A stretch of DNA of 64,000 bases, taken from assembly GCA_026119855.1 (NCBI GenBank), contig JAOWBW010000038.1, positions 1,911,824 through 1,975,823 on the forward strand. The letters are read 5' to 3'. Numbering within the stretch: the stretch's first letter is position 1; each line of letters begins with the position of its first letter. Made by a program: the position numbers and the translations under genes. Of the stretch, positions 34,372 through 44,056 are shown in pieces. The notes beneath the pieces are model-generated. The model did not search any database, was not told the DNA's origin, and worked only from the letters and a program-made list of their open reading frames with translations. This stretch comes from Campanula takesimana. Taxonomy: Eukaryota; Streptophyta; Magnoliopsida; Asterales; Campanulaceae.

Positions 34372-35794
34372 GGAAAAAATGCAAGAAAAGTACCTGAACT
34401 ATTGGGGTTGTTTGGATTTAGTAACTTATCTCTTTTTTGACCCATGAAAAATACCTTAACTTTTTTTTTTTTGCAACGGAGGTACCTATTGCTAACGCCG
34501 TTTGAATTTGGCCGTTAAGTTATCGTGTGTCATGCACATGACTTCTTTTTTAAGGACAAAGAGGTCAAAACATAATAAGGATAGTGTGATATCATTTCAC
34601 AAAATAAAGGGGTTAAAAGTAATTTTTCTAGTTTCAATTAACCCCCTTCCTCTTCCCGTTCTCGTTCCCAGTCCTAGCCAAACCGCCACCCACCACCGCT
34701 CATGTCCAGGAACGGCAGCCACCATCATCACCAGTTCACCACCACACTATTCGCCACCAACACCCAACCCACCACCAGCCTCTCACCACCAGCATCGCCC
34801 TTCACCACCAGCACTGCGCCTCACCACCAGCAACACCCAATAGGCCAACACCCAGCACCGCCCCTCACCACCGTTATTCACAACCACCATCAAAATAACA
34901 CTACCGTTCGAAACTACCATCACCACCAAAACCATCAAGAATTAAAACGAAAAATGTCCAAGAATTAACAATCTGCAAACCCAGATTGTACAATCCTACA
35001 ACCCAAAAAAAAAAAAAAAAAAATCAAAATCAGATCTCGCCTAAGAATGTCAAAATTGAAATAAAAAGGTAAATTCCAAACCCAGATCGTGTTTGATAAC
35101 CTCCATTAGCTGTGAATCCATTGCGGAAATCGAAGGTTAGAGGTCGGAGAATAGAATGGGTTCGAAAATCATACTTTGATAGACCTCAAATTTGAATCAC
35201 TACCCAAACCTTCTTTTCCTTCATCACTGGACCATGAACAAGGGAAGCCTTAGTATGGTCGACAGCGACCCATATTCCAGTTTCATTTTTGTTTTGAATT
35301 TCGTCTTCGATCTTGAAGAAATCAACTCCGGATATGCCAAAAAAAATTAAGAATGAGAGAGACGGGATTTGTGGGTCGCAGAGAGAGGAATGGGGGCGTC
35401 ATCTTGTGGTAGAAGATGAAGAGGCGCCGATGGTTCGGGTGGAGCTGGGGATTCACGAGGGAGAGATAGCAGTGGTAGGGTTTGGGTGTAGGGAAGGGGA
35501 AAGGGAAAGGGAAAGGGAAAGGGAAAGGGAAGGGGGTTATGTGAAAATAAAAAAAAAATTATTTCAACCCTTTCTCTTTTGTGAAATTCTCACTTGAAGT
35601 TCTGATTTTACCCTTTAAAAAAGGTCACGTGAGTTGTCACATGCATGGATAACGACAAAAAATGGACAGCCTGAGCAATAGGTACCTCCGATGCACAAAA
35701 AAAAAGTTAAGGTATTTTTCATGGGTCAAAAAAGAGATAAATTACTAAATCCAAACAACCCAAATAGTTCAGGTACTTTTCTTGCATTTTTTCC
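34372..35794. mobile_element. Non-autonomous Mutator-like element with 9-bp target duplication
   Basis: The terminal inverted repeats are about 180 bp: left from GGAAAAAATGCAAGAAAAGT, right ending ACTTTTCTTGCATTTTTTCC. Both flanks are AATATTTTA (34363-34371 and 35795-35803), a perfect 9-bp duplication typical of MULEs. The 1.05 kb interior is GC-richer than its surroundings (His/Pro-rich CACCACC tract at 34690-34870, purine tract at 35491-35537). It encodes no transposase, so this could be a Pack-MULE that captured host gene fragments. Confidence 0.9.
35491..35537 (+). repeat. GGGAAA hexamer repeat, G-quadruplex-prone
   Basis: About six GGGAAA units in a row, bounded by GGGGA and AGGGGG. Four or more G-triplets separated by three A's fit the G-quadruplex pattern. 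It lies within the Mutator-like element. Confidence 0.85.
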
Positions 35795-35861
35795 AATATT
35801 TTATATATGAAATAAAATAAATAATATGAAAATAATAAATTGAGTCATTAATTTGAGGGTT

Positions 35862-36050
35862 AATGACAATTTAGGGCCTGAACTCCAGGGGAGTGCGTCT
35901 AAAAGGGGCATCGATTCCCCCCCCCCCCCCGCTAAATCAGAGCTTCAAATCAATTTTTTTTTCTCAATTAGGGGCTTTCTCACGTTTTCTGTCAATTTCC
36001 ACCGTTAAGTCGACATGCGCGGTGCACGTGACTTTTGACTGAGGGTAAAT
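35862..36050. repeat. Single arm of a related fold-back element
   Basis: TTAATGACAATTTAGGGCC, GAACTC and the GTTAAGT...GCACGTGA motif match the left arm of the next element (36067 on) at lower identity. A poly-C run lies at 35920-35932. No partner arm is seen, so this is a remnant. Confidence 0.6.
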
Positions 36051-36060
36051 TGGGCAATTT

Positions 36061-36640
36061 AAATTGGGTTAATGACAATTTAGGGCCCGAACTCAAGGGA
36101 GTCGTCTATCAGGGGCCCAAAAGTTTTTTTCCGCTAGTTCAGGGCTTCAAATGTGAAATTTTTGCTAGTTAAGGGCTTTTTGACGGAAATCGTTAGAAAA
36201 GTCAGTTAAGTGCCATGTGCATGGCACGTGATCGAATAAATGGATGGATTTGTAATGATATTAGTTAGCAAGGGCTTTAGTGAAATTTTTGAAACTCAAA
36301 AGGTTTAAAAATGAAATCAATATTTTTTCTAAAAAAATAATCACTTTTTTAAATAATTTATTTAGTAAAAAAGTGAGGTGGGACGGAGGGAGTACTTGAT
36401 TATTTAGAAAAATGATTATTTTTTTAGAAAAAATATTTATTTCATTTTTAAACTTTTTGAATTTCAAAATTTTCACTAAAGCCCTTACTAACTAATATCA
36501 TTACAAATCCATCCATTTAGTCGATCACGTGCCATGCACATGGCACTTAACTGACTTTCTAACGATTTCCGTCAAAAAGCCCTTAACTAGCAAAAATTTC
36601 ACATTTGAAGCCCTGAACTAGCGAAAATATATTTTGTATA
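36061..36640. mobile_element. Fold-back (MULE-like) element with a Stowaway remnant in its centre
   Basis: The inner left arm (GCTAGTTCAGGGCTTCAAATG at about 36150 through AAAAAGTGAGG) is mirrored by about 36390-36632 (CATTTGAAGCCCTGAACTAGC). GGGACGGAGGGAGTA at 36382 is a Stowaway end. The right arm has lost its outermost 80 bp or so. Non-coding. Confidence 0.7.
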
Positions 36641-36783
36641 CTAGTACTGACCTTTAAACTACAAGTAATTACTATGCCAATAGCTACTCCAAAGAACCTA
36701 GTTCAAGGTTATGGAAAACGTAGAATAGCTGGAGCATCAAATGCACTAGGAAAGCAATAAACAGGTGATATTATGAATAAAGA
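36641..36783. other. Sequence beyond the truncated translin exon, nothing seen
   Basis: No translin exon 4 or later is found between the fold-back element and exon 3. Confidence 0.5.
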
Positions 36784-37910
36784 TCACACAGACTGTAACA
36801 TACATCCAAGTTTCTCCTCAGCTTCACTACGCATTAGAAGAGTTCCTGTCTCTAACCACTGCATAAATGCAAGCAGGGAGACTACCGTCTGTGTTTTAGT
36901 CCTCCAATTGTTAATGTACCTGATAACGAACTCAAACAGAGCTTACTATCAGCATGAATAGCAAATTTAAAATGCACAGAGAACAATGACATCCAAATGT
37001 TCACTCGCCTATAGTATTCCCCATGTCTTTGGCATTCACTAGTAATTGCTGCGGCAATGAGACCGAAAAGCTCCCTCACTACATCAATCTGAGCCTTACA
37101 CTTCTCTAGAATCTCTAATAGAAAACAAAACATAATAACATAGTATGTCATTATTTTCCTCATACTTATTTTAAATGATTTACATAAAAATACATCCAGA
37201 AAACTAACGTGATCTTCTAATATATATACACATACATACATATTATATACACACACATAGATACACATATATACATACGATGAGTAGTATAACAGAGAAG
37301 AAGAGATAATTATGTAGAGGAACAAAAAATCACAACATCAATTTCGATTTCCACATCTCATTCTCTCAGCTACCATACACACGCTAGTAGATACACATAT
37401 ATACATACGATGAGTAGTATAACAGAGAAGAAGAGATAATTATGTAGAGGGACAAAAAATTACAACATCAATTTCGATTTCCACATCTCATTCTCTCAGC
37501 TACCATACGCACGCGCACAAGGTACATACAGACGAACTCAAAAACTGGCGAATAACCTAACAGAGATATGATCATACATGAACGTGGAGATTAGTCAAAA
37601 TTAGCACAATGATCAGAAAATTAGCAATGTGGAAGCATATACCTGGAACTGGACGAGATTGATGAACGAGAAGTAGATTAGAGCGCATGATCCTGGTACA
37701 CGACTCAATCTCCGAGGCAGCAGCTCGAATTCGATCACGCAAGCTCACGAACTTGTCCAGACGGAGACGGAAGTCGGAGTAGCCAAATGGAAAGCTCACC
37801 GGCATGAAGTGCGATGGCGGCGGCGTAGGGCCGGAGTAGCCGAGCGTCGGCGGACCGGCGTAGCCGAGTTGCGGTGGCGCGAAGGAGCTGAGCATCGGCG
37901 GAACGGCGCC
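36784..37910 (-). pseudogene. Translin-family gene, 3'-truncated, exon 1 split by a retrotransposon
   Basis: Reading leftwards, exon 1 (37910-37643) carries a Pro/Gly-rich N-terminus (LGYAGPPTLGYSGPTPPPSH), then RIRAAASEIESCTRIMRSNL and LLVHQSRPVP. Exon 2 (37114-37009) gives EILEKCKAQIDVVRELFGLI. Exon 3 (36919 on) gives YINNWRTKTQTVVSLLAFMQ then WLETGTLLMRSEAEEKLG. These match the first half of translin, a ring-forming nucleic-acid-binding protein that pairs with TRAX. After KLG there is a stop at 36784 and the C-terminal half is absent. Intron 2 uses a GC donor (TATAG/GCGAGT). The Pro/Gly-rich N-terminus is unusual for translin. The missing start lies at 51300-51402. Confidence 0.8.
37200..37560. 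repeat. Translin intron 1 with a 120-bp duplication
   Basis: GATACACATATATACATACGATGAG...CTCAGCTACCATAC occurs at 37260-37379 and again at 37391-37509, almost unchanged. TA/CA microsatellite sequence lies before it. Intronic, non-coding. Confidence 0.8.
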
Positions 37911-39467
37911 TGTTGGTCCCAGAGACACAACAAGGGTATGAAAAGAGGCTAGAGGGGGGGTGAATAGCCTATTTAAAATTTCAACCCTTTTTCAAAATTC
38001 AACCTTTATGCTTACACTTGAATTTTGCGGTAGATAAAAACCACGCGGTCAAGTATAAAATGCACAGCGGAAGTTTTCGTTGAAACAAGTTAAGAGTTGG
38101 TTTTGATAAGTTCAATGCGGTAGGTTTGTTTTTTTTTTTTTTTTTTTGCGGTAGGTAGTGCGGTAGATGTATATGCGGTAGGTAGTAGTGCGGTAGGTTA
38201 AGGTGATGTAGGTTGAAAGATTGAAAATTTGTGTCTCAGAGATTTTTGGCAAATGATAAGTTAGTCAGATTTTAACTTAGGCAATGAGGTAGACAAACAA
38301 ACACAATTCACACTTGTTCTTAAATCTGAAAGATCAAACACTAAAAGACAAACAAGATTAATATGAACAAGTGAAGAACAATATGAACAAGATGAACAAG
38401 ACTTAAAGTAAATTTGCAGAAAGGTAAAGTGCAGTGAGTAAATGACACAATGATTTGGAAAGGTTCGATCTGTTAAAAGATCTACGTCCTTTACCAAGAT
38501 GGTCAGTCTTGGATTTTGAATGGAGGATGTATTAATTCTCTTGAGTACAGATTACAAAGATGAAGAACTGAATTAACTCCTATTTTCTATGAAGAACAAT
38601 CCTAGACTTAGACCAGTGTATCCCTAATGATTCAATCTATGTGATTGATCAATCGGGGTGAGTGTGTGTGTAAGAATCAAGAGCTCTTTGAAATCTATAT
38701 GATTTTAGAGCCTAATGAATCTTGTGTTGAGAGGCTTGAGATTTGATCTTGAAGGTTGCTGGAGATTTGTTGAGGACTTGAAGGTTGAGTGCTTGAAGAT
38801 TCAAATGATTCTGGAAATCTTGAGTATGATCTTCAATCACCAAGAATTTCAACAGCAATTTCTCTCTTGGAATCTCAGCTTTTTTCAATGAAGAATTCAA
38901 GGTCTATTTATAGCCTTGAAGGAGAAACTAGCCGTTTGAATTCTTGGAGGGCAAGTTTGGAGGACAATGAGCTGTTGATTTCTAATTGGAGCTCATTCTG
39001 AGTTGTCCTTTTGTTTCAGAGTCATGGTGGTCCAACTGTACTATGATGACAGTTGTATTCAAATTTGAAATTTGAATTTGCAACGTTCAAAACTAACCAA
39101 GGTAAAGACACTAGTGTGACTATGGTTAAGTTTGAACCAAACTTGAGTTTATTCAACTCTGGTTACATGCGGTCGAATGAGCCATGCGGTAGGCTTGCAT
39201 TATGCGGTCGATGTCTTGCATGTGGCAAGCATGGAGCATGCGGTAGATAGTTTCGTGCGGTAGGTTGAGTACTTGCCACATATCTCCAGACTTAGAAAAT
39301 TTTTAGGGTCCTAATCTGCTAAGCCTAACAAACTAAAAAATGGACTATTCTAAATGAAGTACAAGTACTTCTTACAATATATCCTAAAGTCCACAAAGAG
39401 TAAAATAAGGTTATGAGATCAATCAAATCTAGGTAATAGGAGTGGTTTATAATAAGCATACCCAACA
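37911..39467 (-). repeat. 3' LTR of the Sirevirus-type element (left)
   Basis: 1557 bp, nearly identical to 49746-51299. It has twelve copies of GCGGTAG or GCGGTCR, a T-tract of 23 (shorter in the partner), and a TATAAATAG box on the minus strand at 38904-38912. ORFs inside it are accidental. Confidence 0.95.
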
Positions 39468-39482
39468 ATCTCCCCCTATTTG
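39468..39482 (-). other. Polypurine tract of the Sirevirus-type element
   Basis: On the minus strand AAATAGGGGGAGAT stands directly before the LTR start TGTTGGG, the expected second-strand priming site. Confidence 0.85.
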
Positions 39483-39870
39483 ATTGAGACCATTACCTAC
39501 TATAACAAAGGCTAATTCATTGTACTTGGTAAAAACATGTTTTCAAGAAAATAATATTTTATTAATCATGTCCCAAGTCAATGCACACTCTAAGCCAATG
39601 TTATAGATTTCTATCATCCTAATAAGAAAAAAACAAATTACTAATCTAGAGGATAGAAATATCATTTGAAACATTTCAAGACAAATAGTCAGAGAAGGAA
39701 TAGAAACGCAACAAACACAATAAACAATCATACTCCAAGATGATAATCATTACGGCAGCAGGAGTAAAAGGATCACAAAAGGGAATTAATGTCAAGTTAC
39801 AAACCCAAAATAAAGACATAAAATTAAGATTGTTTTAAACATCAAATTTTCATGACCACATGCGGTCAGA

Positions 39871-42621
39871 TCAAATGCGGTCAATATCAATGAGGTCTTC
39901 AATGAATTTTGCGGCAAGAGGAAAGCGGTAGGCTGGGATATTCAATCCAGGAATCATGACTGGAGCAGTGATTCCATCTTCTTCTTCCTCTTCACCGTGA
40001 GCTTGAACATTGCCGTGACCTGCTTCAGGAGGTTGAAAAGCTTCCTGCGCAGCTTGAATCACGCCTTGTCGATTAAGCCTGTTCATTACCGTATTGATGC
40101 GGTTGGATAGGAGGTCAATCTTGGTAGATTGTCCTTCAATTCTGACGTTGTTGATCTCAATACGGTTGGTTTGAACCTTCATCGCTTCAGTCATCGCGGC
40201 AATCTTGGGAGTAAACTTTTCAGCAACCGTAAGAAGTGCGGTATTTGCTTGAACCATTATTTCCTCCTTTAGAGAAGATTTCAACTTCTTCAGCTCTTTG
40301 CCCAGCTCATCCTTAATTTCGAGCTTATCATCATTCATTGACTTTGAAAGCTCTTTGCTTGCCCCCTCAACCCCACTAACAACACTATTACTAATGTAAT
40401 CAGTTTGTTTTCTGAGCGCATCTTTGAGCGCGGCAAGAGTGAGGGAAGGAGTATCAGCTGCGGTAGGAGGTGGAGGAGCGGTAGAGGTGCTAGTTGTTCT
40501 GTCGATGATGTCCTTCACAGCCTTTGTTATCACAACACTCTCCCCCTTAATGGTCGCAATCATTTCGGAGGGAAGTGCGGCAACATCTCGCTTCAAAGCG
40601 GCTTGATCAGTTTTTAACTCAATAACCTCCTCTCGAAGTGCCACCATACTAGACACTAGAGATTCAACCTGTGACTGGGTGTCTGCCTGCATCTGAGTCA
40701 AAAGTTTAACTGCGGCAAGGAGCTCAGCAGTGGATGATGCGGCAGCCTCAGGTTGGACGGTCAAAGGGGTTGGCACGGCAGGGTCAGGAACTGCGGTAGG
40801 AGGAACTTCAACGTGTTGCTCAGAAACATTATCCCTTGGTGACATTGTCTCATCATCACCAATGTCTTCAACATTCTCCACATCCATAGCTTGACCACCG
40901 GCGGACTTATCACTTTCAGTAGAGCTTGCCTTCTCCTCATCTTCTGAGCTTTCATCAACTAAACCTTTGTCAATAGGTTTGGAAGTAGGTGCGGCAGCAG
41001 CATCATCTGAGTCCTCATTCTCATCATCTTCAATTTCATCTTTCTCTTCATCGGTGGCTGTGGCATCATCACCATTTCCATCTTCACTTTCAGTTTCTTC
41101 AAGATCCTCTGTGGCATCACCACCCTGAGAGACCTCCTCCATATCATCTAATTGAGCATCCAAAATGAAATTTTTGGCAATCTTGGGAGGAGAGACGGTA
41201 AGATCCTCATCAGAGCCAAACTCAGGAGATTGAACTTCAGGAGAGGGTGATTTGACCTTGGCCTTTTTGGATACTTTAACAGGACTTGGAGCATGAGAAC
41301 GCTTCTTAGCAGGTTTCTCAACAGGTCTCTCCCCCTGACTTGCGGCAGGCTTAGATTTTGAAGCCAAAGATACGGTAGGTTTGGACGGAAGGGAAGATTT
41401 GGAAGGATTGGAAGGTTTCTTCTTTGGTTGAGGTTCAGGAGAGGGAGACAGTGAAGGTACGGTAGAGAGATTCTTAGATGACTTAGCTTTGGGTTGAGTG
41501 ACAGGGGAAGAGGTTGCGGTCGAAATGACCTTGGGTTTTGATAGGGGCTTTGATTTTGGAGCGGTAGGGACCGATGGCTCAGAGATTGTGATTCCAGCCG
41601 CAGATGGTTTGGACTTCTTCATAACAGATGGTTCACCAACCTTTTCTTTTCATTTAATGGAAGTTGGAGGGGAGGGTAGATTAACATCTTTACCCTTTGC
41701 ACTGGCCTTCATTGCGGCAGCATGCTTGAGGTCCTGTTCAAATGCGGCAGCCTCCACATCACTAACCATTTTATCACCAAGATTTGCCTGACCTCTTTTA
41801 GAGTATTTGGGAGGGATGTACTCCTCAATAGGATCTCTGAGAAGATAGGAGCGAACATTTCATCTCCAAAATTGTTGCGGTAATTGACCCTCATGGACTT
41901 GCGGCAGAAGTCCTTAGAAGTGGAAATAGGGACCTTGTAAGATTTGGTCTTTTCAAATAACTCCTTGATACGAAGTGTGTGACTCATAAGGTGAGAAATA
42001 AGACGACTGTTGGTGCGGTATTTAGTATCTCCAGAGTCTGCCGCATCCTTGTAAGCAAGGATGTTGACCTTCAGAACATCATAAATTATCTGGCCCCAAT
42101 CCAGATATCTGCCGAGGTAGATAGCAGCACAAATCCTCCATTGAGTATTGTTAAAGTTGGCATGGTTACCAGTCTTGCACAACATCCCATGATCAACTAG
42201 ATGGCCTATGTGATACATGATCTCCCCTACATCTTTGTGTTGGATCTTCAAAATATCAGTAGATCCTGCCAGCTTCTGCGCGAGACTTCTAAGTTCAGCT
42301 TTCGAGATCTCCTCTGGACCTCCCTTAAGTCTCTTGATTCCCACGGCATGAGCCAAATCTCTGGCATCAAAAGCCATGTCAATTCCCATGACCCTGGCCT
42401 TAATGTACTTGGGGTGAGCATCAGGATTTTCAGCATCCTCCATTTCCACGGCAGTAGTGAAAAATTCATCTACAAATGCAGGTAGATGGAACTTTTGATC
42501 AATTGAAAAGAAAGGCAGAAGTCCACATTTCTTTAGGCGCGCAAGGATGTTGCGGCCGATGGCATCCAACTTTAGATCCTCAGAGTCAATGATGATTCCA
42601 GGAAGAAAATGATTAAGATCC
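39871..42621 (-). pseudogene. Third ORF (env position) of the Sirevirus-type element, main exon
   Basis: After the acceptor TTATTTCAG the frame reads DLNHFLPGIIIDSEDLKLDA and continues as a folded-looking N-terminal domain (ARVMGIDMAFDARDLAHAVG; NTQWRICAAIYLGRYLDWGQ). A frameshift near 41845 and a TGA near 41654 break it. Then comes a Ser/Pro/Lys-rich stretch, an acidic stretch (about 41180-40800), and a long coiled coil near the end (SLVSSMVALREEVIELKTDQ; RIEGQSTKIDLLSNRINTVM). Overall about 920 codons. I see no signal peptide or membrane segment, so 'envelope-like' describes position only. Similar third ORFs are known in Sireviruses; their function is unknown. Confidence 0.75.
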
Positions 42622-43262
42622 TGAAATAACACAAGGTTCAAAGTTTAGGATAGCGGTAGAGTGTGCGGTCACTTGACAAAGGAATGGTGCGAGGTCGACA
42701 CGGTCAAGTGAGGCACGGTAAGAGGGGTTGCGGTAGAAGATGATATAAGTTAACCGCAAACACTTAGCAGAAAAATAAGTAAACATCAAAGTATGAAGAG
42801 TGCATAAACAAGATATGCAACAAAGGTGAAATCAAAAGTGGATCAAAAAGTGAATATCCCAAGAACACGATGAACACAATGATGAACACGAAGAACACTA
42901 TGAGGCAAACTAAACCCATAATCTTAGAAATTGACTAAAAAGAAGCGATAAATGCATAGAATGATTCGGAAATACATATAGAGCCATAAAAACACTTCAA
43001 TTTCATGAAATAAACAACTTTAAACCCAGAAATTGAAAGGGAAGAAAATGAAAAGTTTCATAAACCCATTTGGGTATAAAAATCCAATAAAACAACAATG
43101 AAATCGTATGAGATCAGTAAGTAGATGAATCAGAACAAACGATATTCATTAAACTTAATATTGTAACATTAATAACGCAAGAAATCAAAATTTCTCAAGG
43201 AATATGAAGGGTTTTCGAAAAACCCACCAAGAACAAAAAAAATGATTTTGAGAATTCATACC
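42622..43262 (-). other. Likely intron of the third ORF
   Basis: Donor ATG/GTATGAAT at 43262 and acceptor TTATTTCAG at 42622, both in phase 0, with a T-rich run before the acceptor. The region is full of stops in all frames and carries several GCGGTMR motifs. Confidence 0.6.
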
Positions 43263-43361
43263 ATAATGACAACCGGAGGAGCTTGTGGAGGAACAGAACT
43301 GGGATTATCGTCACCAGAAGTAACAGATTTTGAGGATTTCTTGGTTTGATGTTTCGACATT
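43263..43361 (-). CDS. First exon of the third ORF of the Sirevirus-type element
   Basis: ATG at 43361, preceded by a CT-rich leader (CTCTCAAAATCTCTCTATAT). It reads MSKHQTKKSSKSVTSGDD and ends PPVVIM at GT. 33 codons, phase 0, joining in frame with 42621. The main exon has no ATG near its start, which supports splicing. Confidence 0.6.
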
Positions 43362-44056
43362 ATATATAGAGAGATTTTGAGAGAAAGGCGGTTTAGAAAA
43401 GTAGGTTTTAGAGAGGGATTTTCTGAAAAAGTAAGATAATCAGAGTGATGGAGGAGAAGAAGGTGGAACGGTTTGGTGAAGGGGGGGGGTTTGCAAAGGT
43501 CAGAGTGATGGGAAGGAGGGAGGTTAACTCTGCAAAAAGTACGGATGTGACCTAGGGATGTCTGATCGAATTAAATGCGAGGTTACTAGGTGTCAAGTCA
43601 ATAGCCTAATGACGGCTCATAAATGATTTTAAGGAATAAAAATTTAATGTTCCAAAATATTTGAATTAAATAGAACGAGGGAAAAGAGGATGTTACCTTA
43701 ATGCTCTTGAGGTAGATATGACTGAAACATCCTAAATATCTCTAAGTTAGAATGACTTACCTGGGGTCCTTGTGCGGTAACTATGAGGTCGACCGTGACA
43801 TGTGCGGTCGATTGAGATCTTACCTTGCTTGGTTTAGTTTTTGAGATGAAGTATTACTATGAGGTAACAAGACTTTATGCGGCAGTATGAAGTGTGCGGC
43901 AACATTTGAATGATGCGGCAAATTGGAGGTACGGTCAAGTGAGGGATTGAAAAATCAATGGTATTTGCTTGACCGTGATATGTCTGCCGTGTACCTATCT
44001 TGATTTTGAACTTTTGACAAACATTAGTACAAGAAATTTGTATGGACAAGTTTGAG
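43362..44056 (-). other. Spacer between pol and the third ORF
   Basis: No coding. CT-rich near 43365-43480 (leader-like) and rich in GCGGTCR, GCGGCA and CGGTCAAG words at 43770-43990. It could hold an internal promoter or splice signals for the third ORF; no definite TATA box upstream is seen. Confidence 0.45.

Noticed and set aside
34502..34968. His/Pro/Thr-rich frames as a possible captured gene
   Set aside because: Tandem CACCACC composition in two overlapping frames, no splice or domain evidence; mentioned only as possible cargo of the MULE.
36261..36476. Lys/Phe/Asn-rich frame
   Set aside because: Lies in the centre of a fold-back repeat; composition artefact.
38261..39250. Small frames inside the Sirevirus LTRs (and the same at 50093-51082)
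   Set aside because: Both LTRs carry them only because the LTRs are identical; no domain and no start context.
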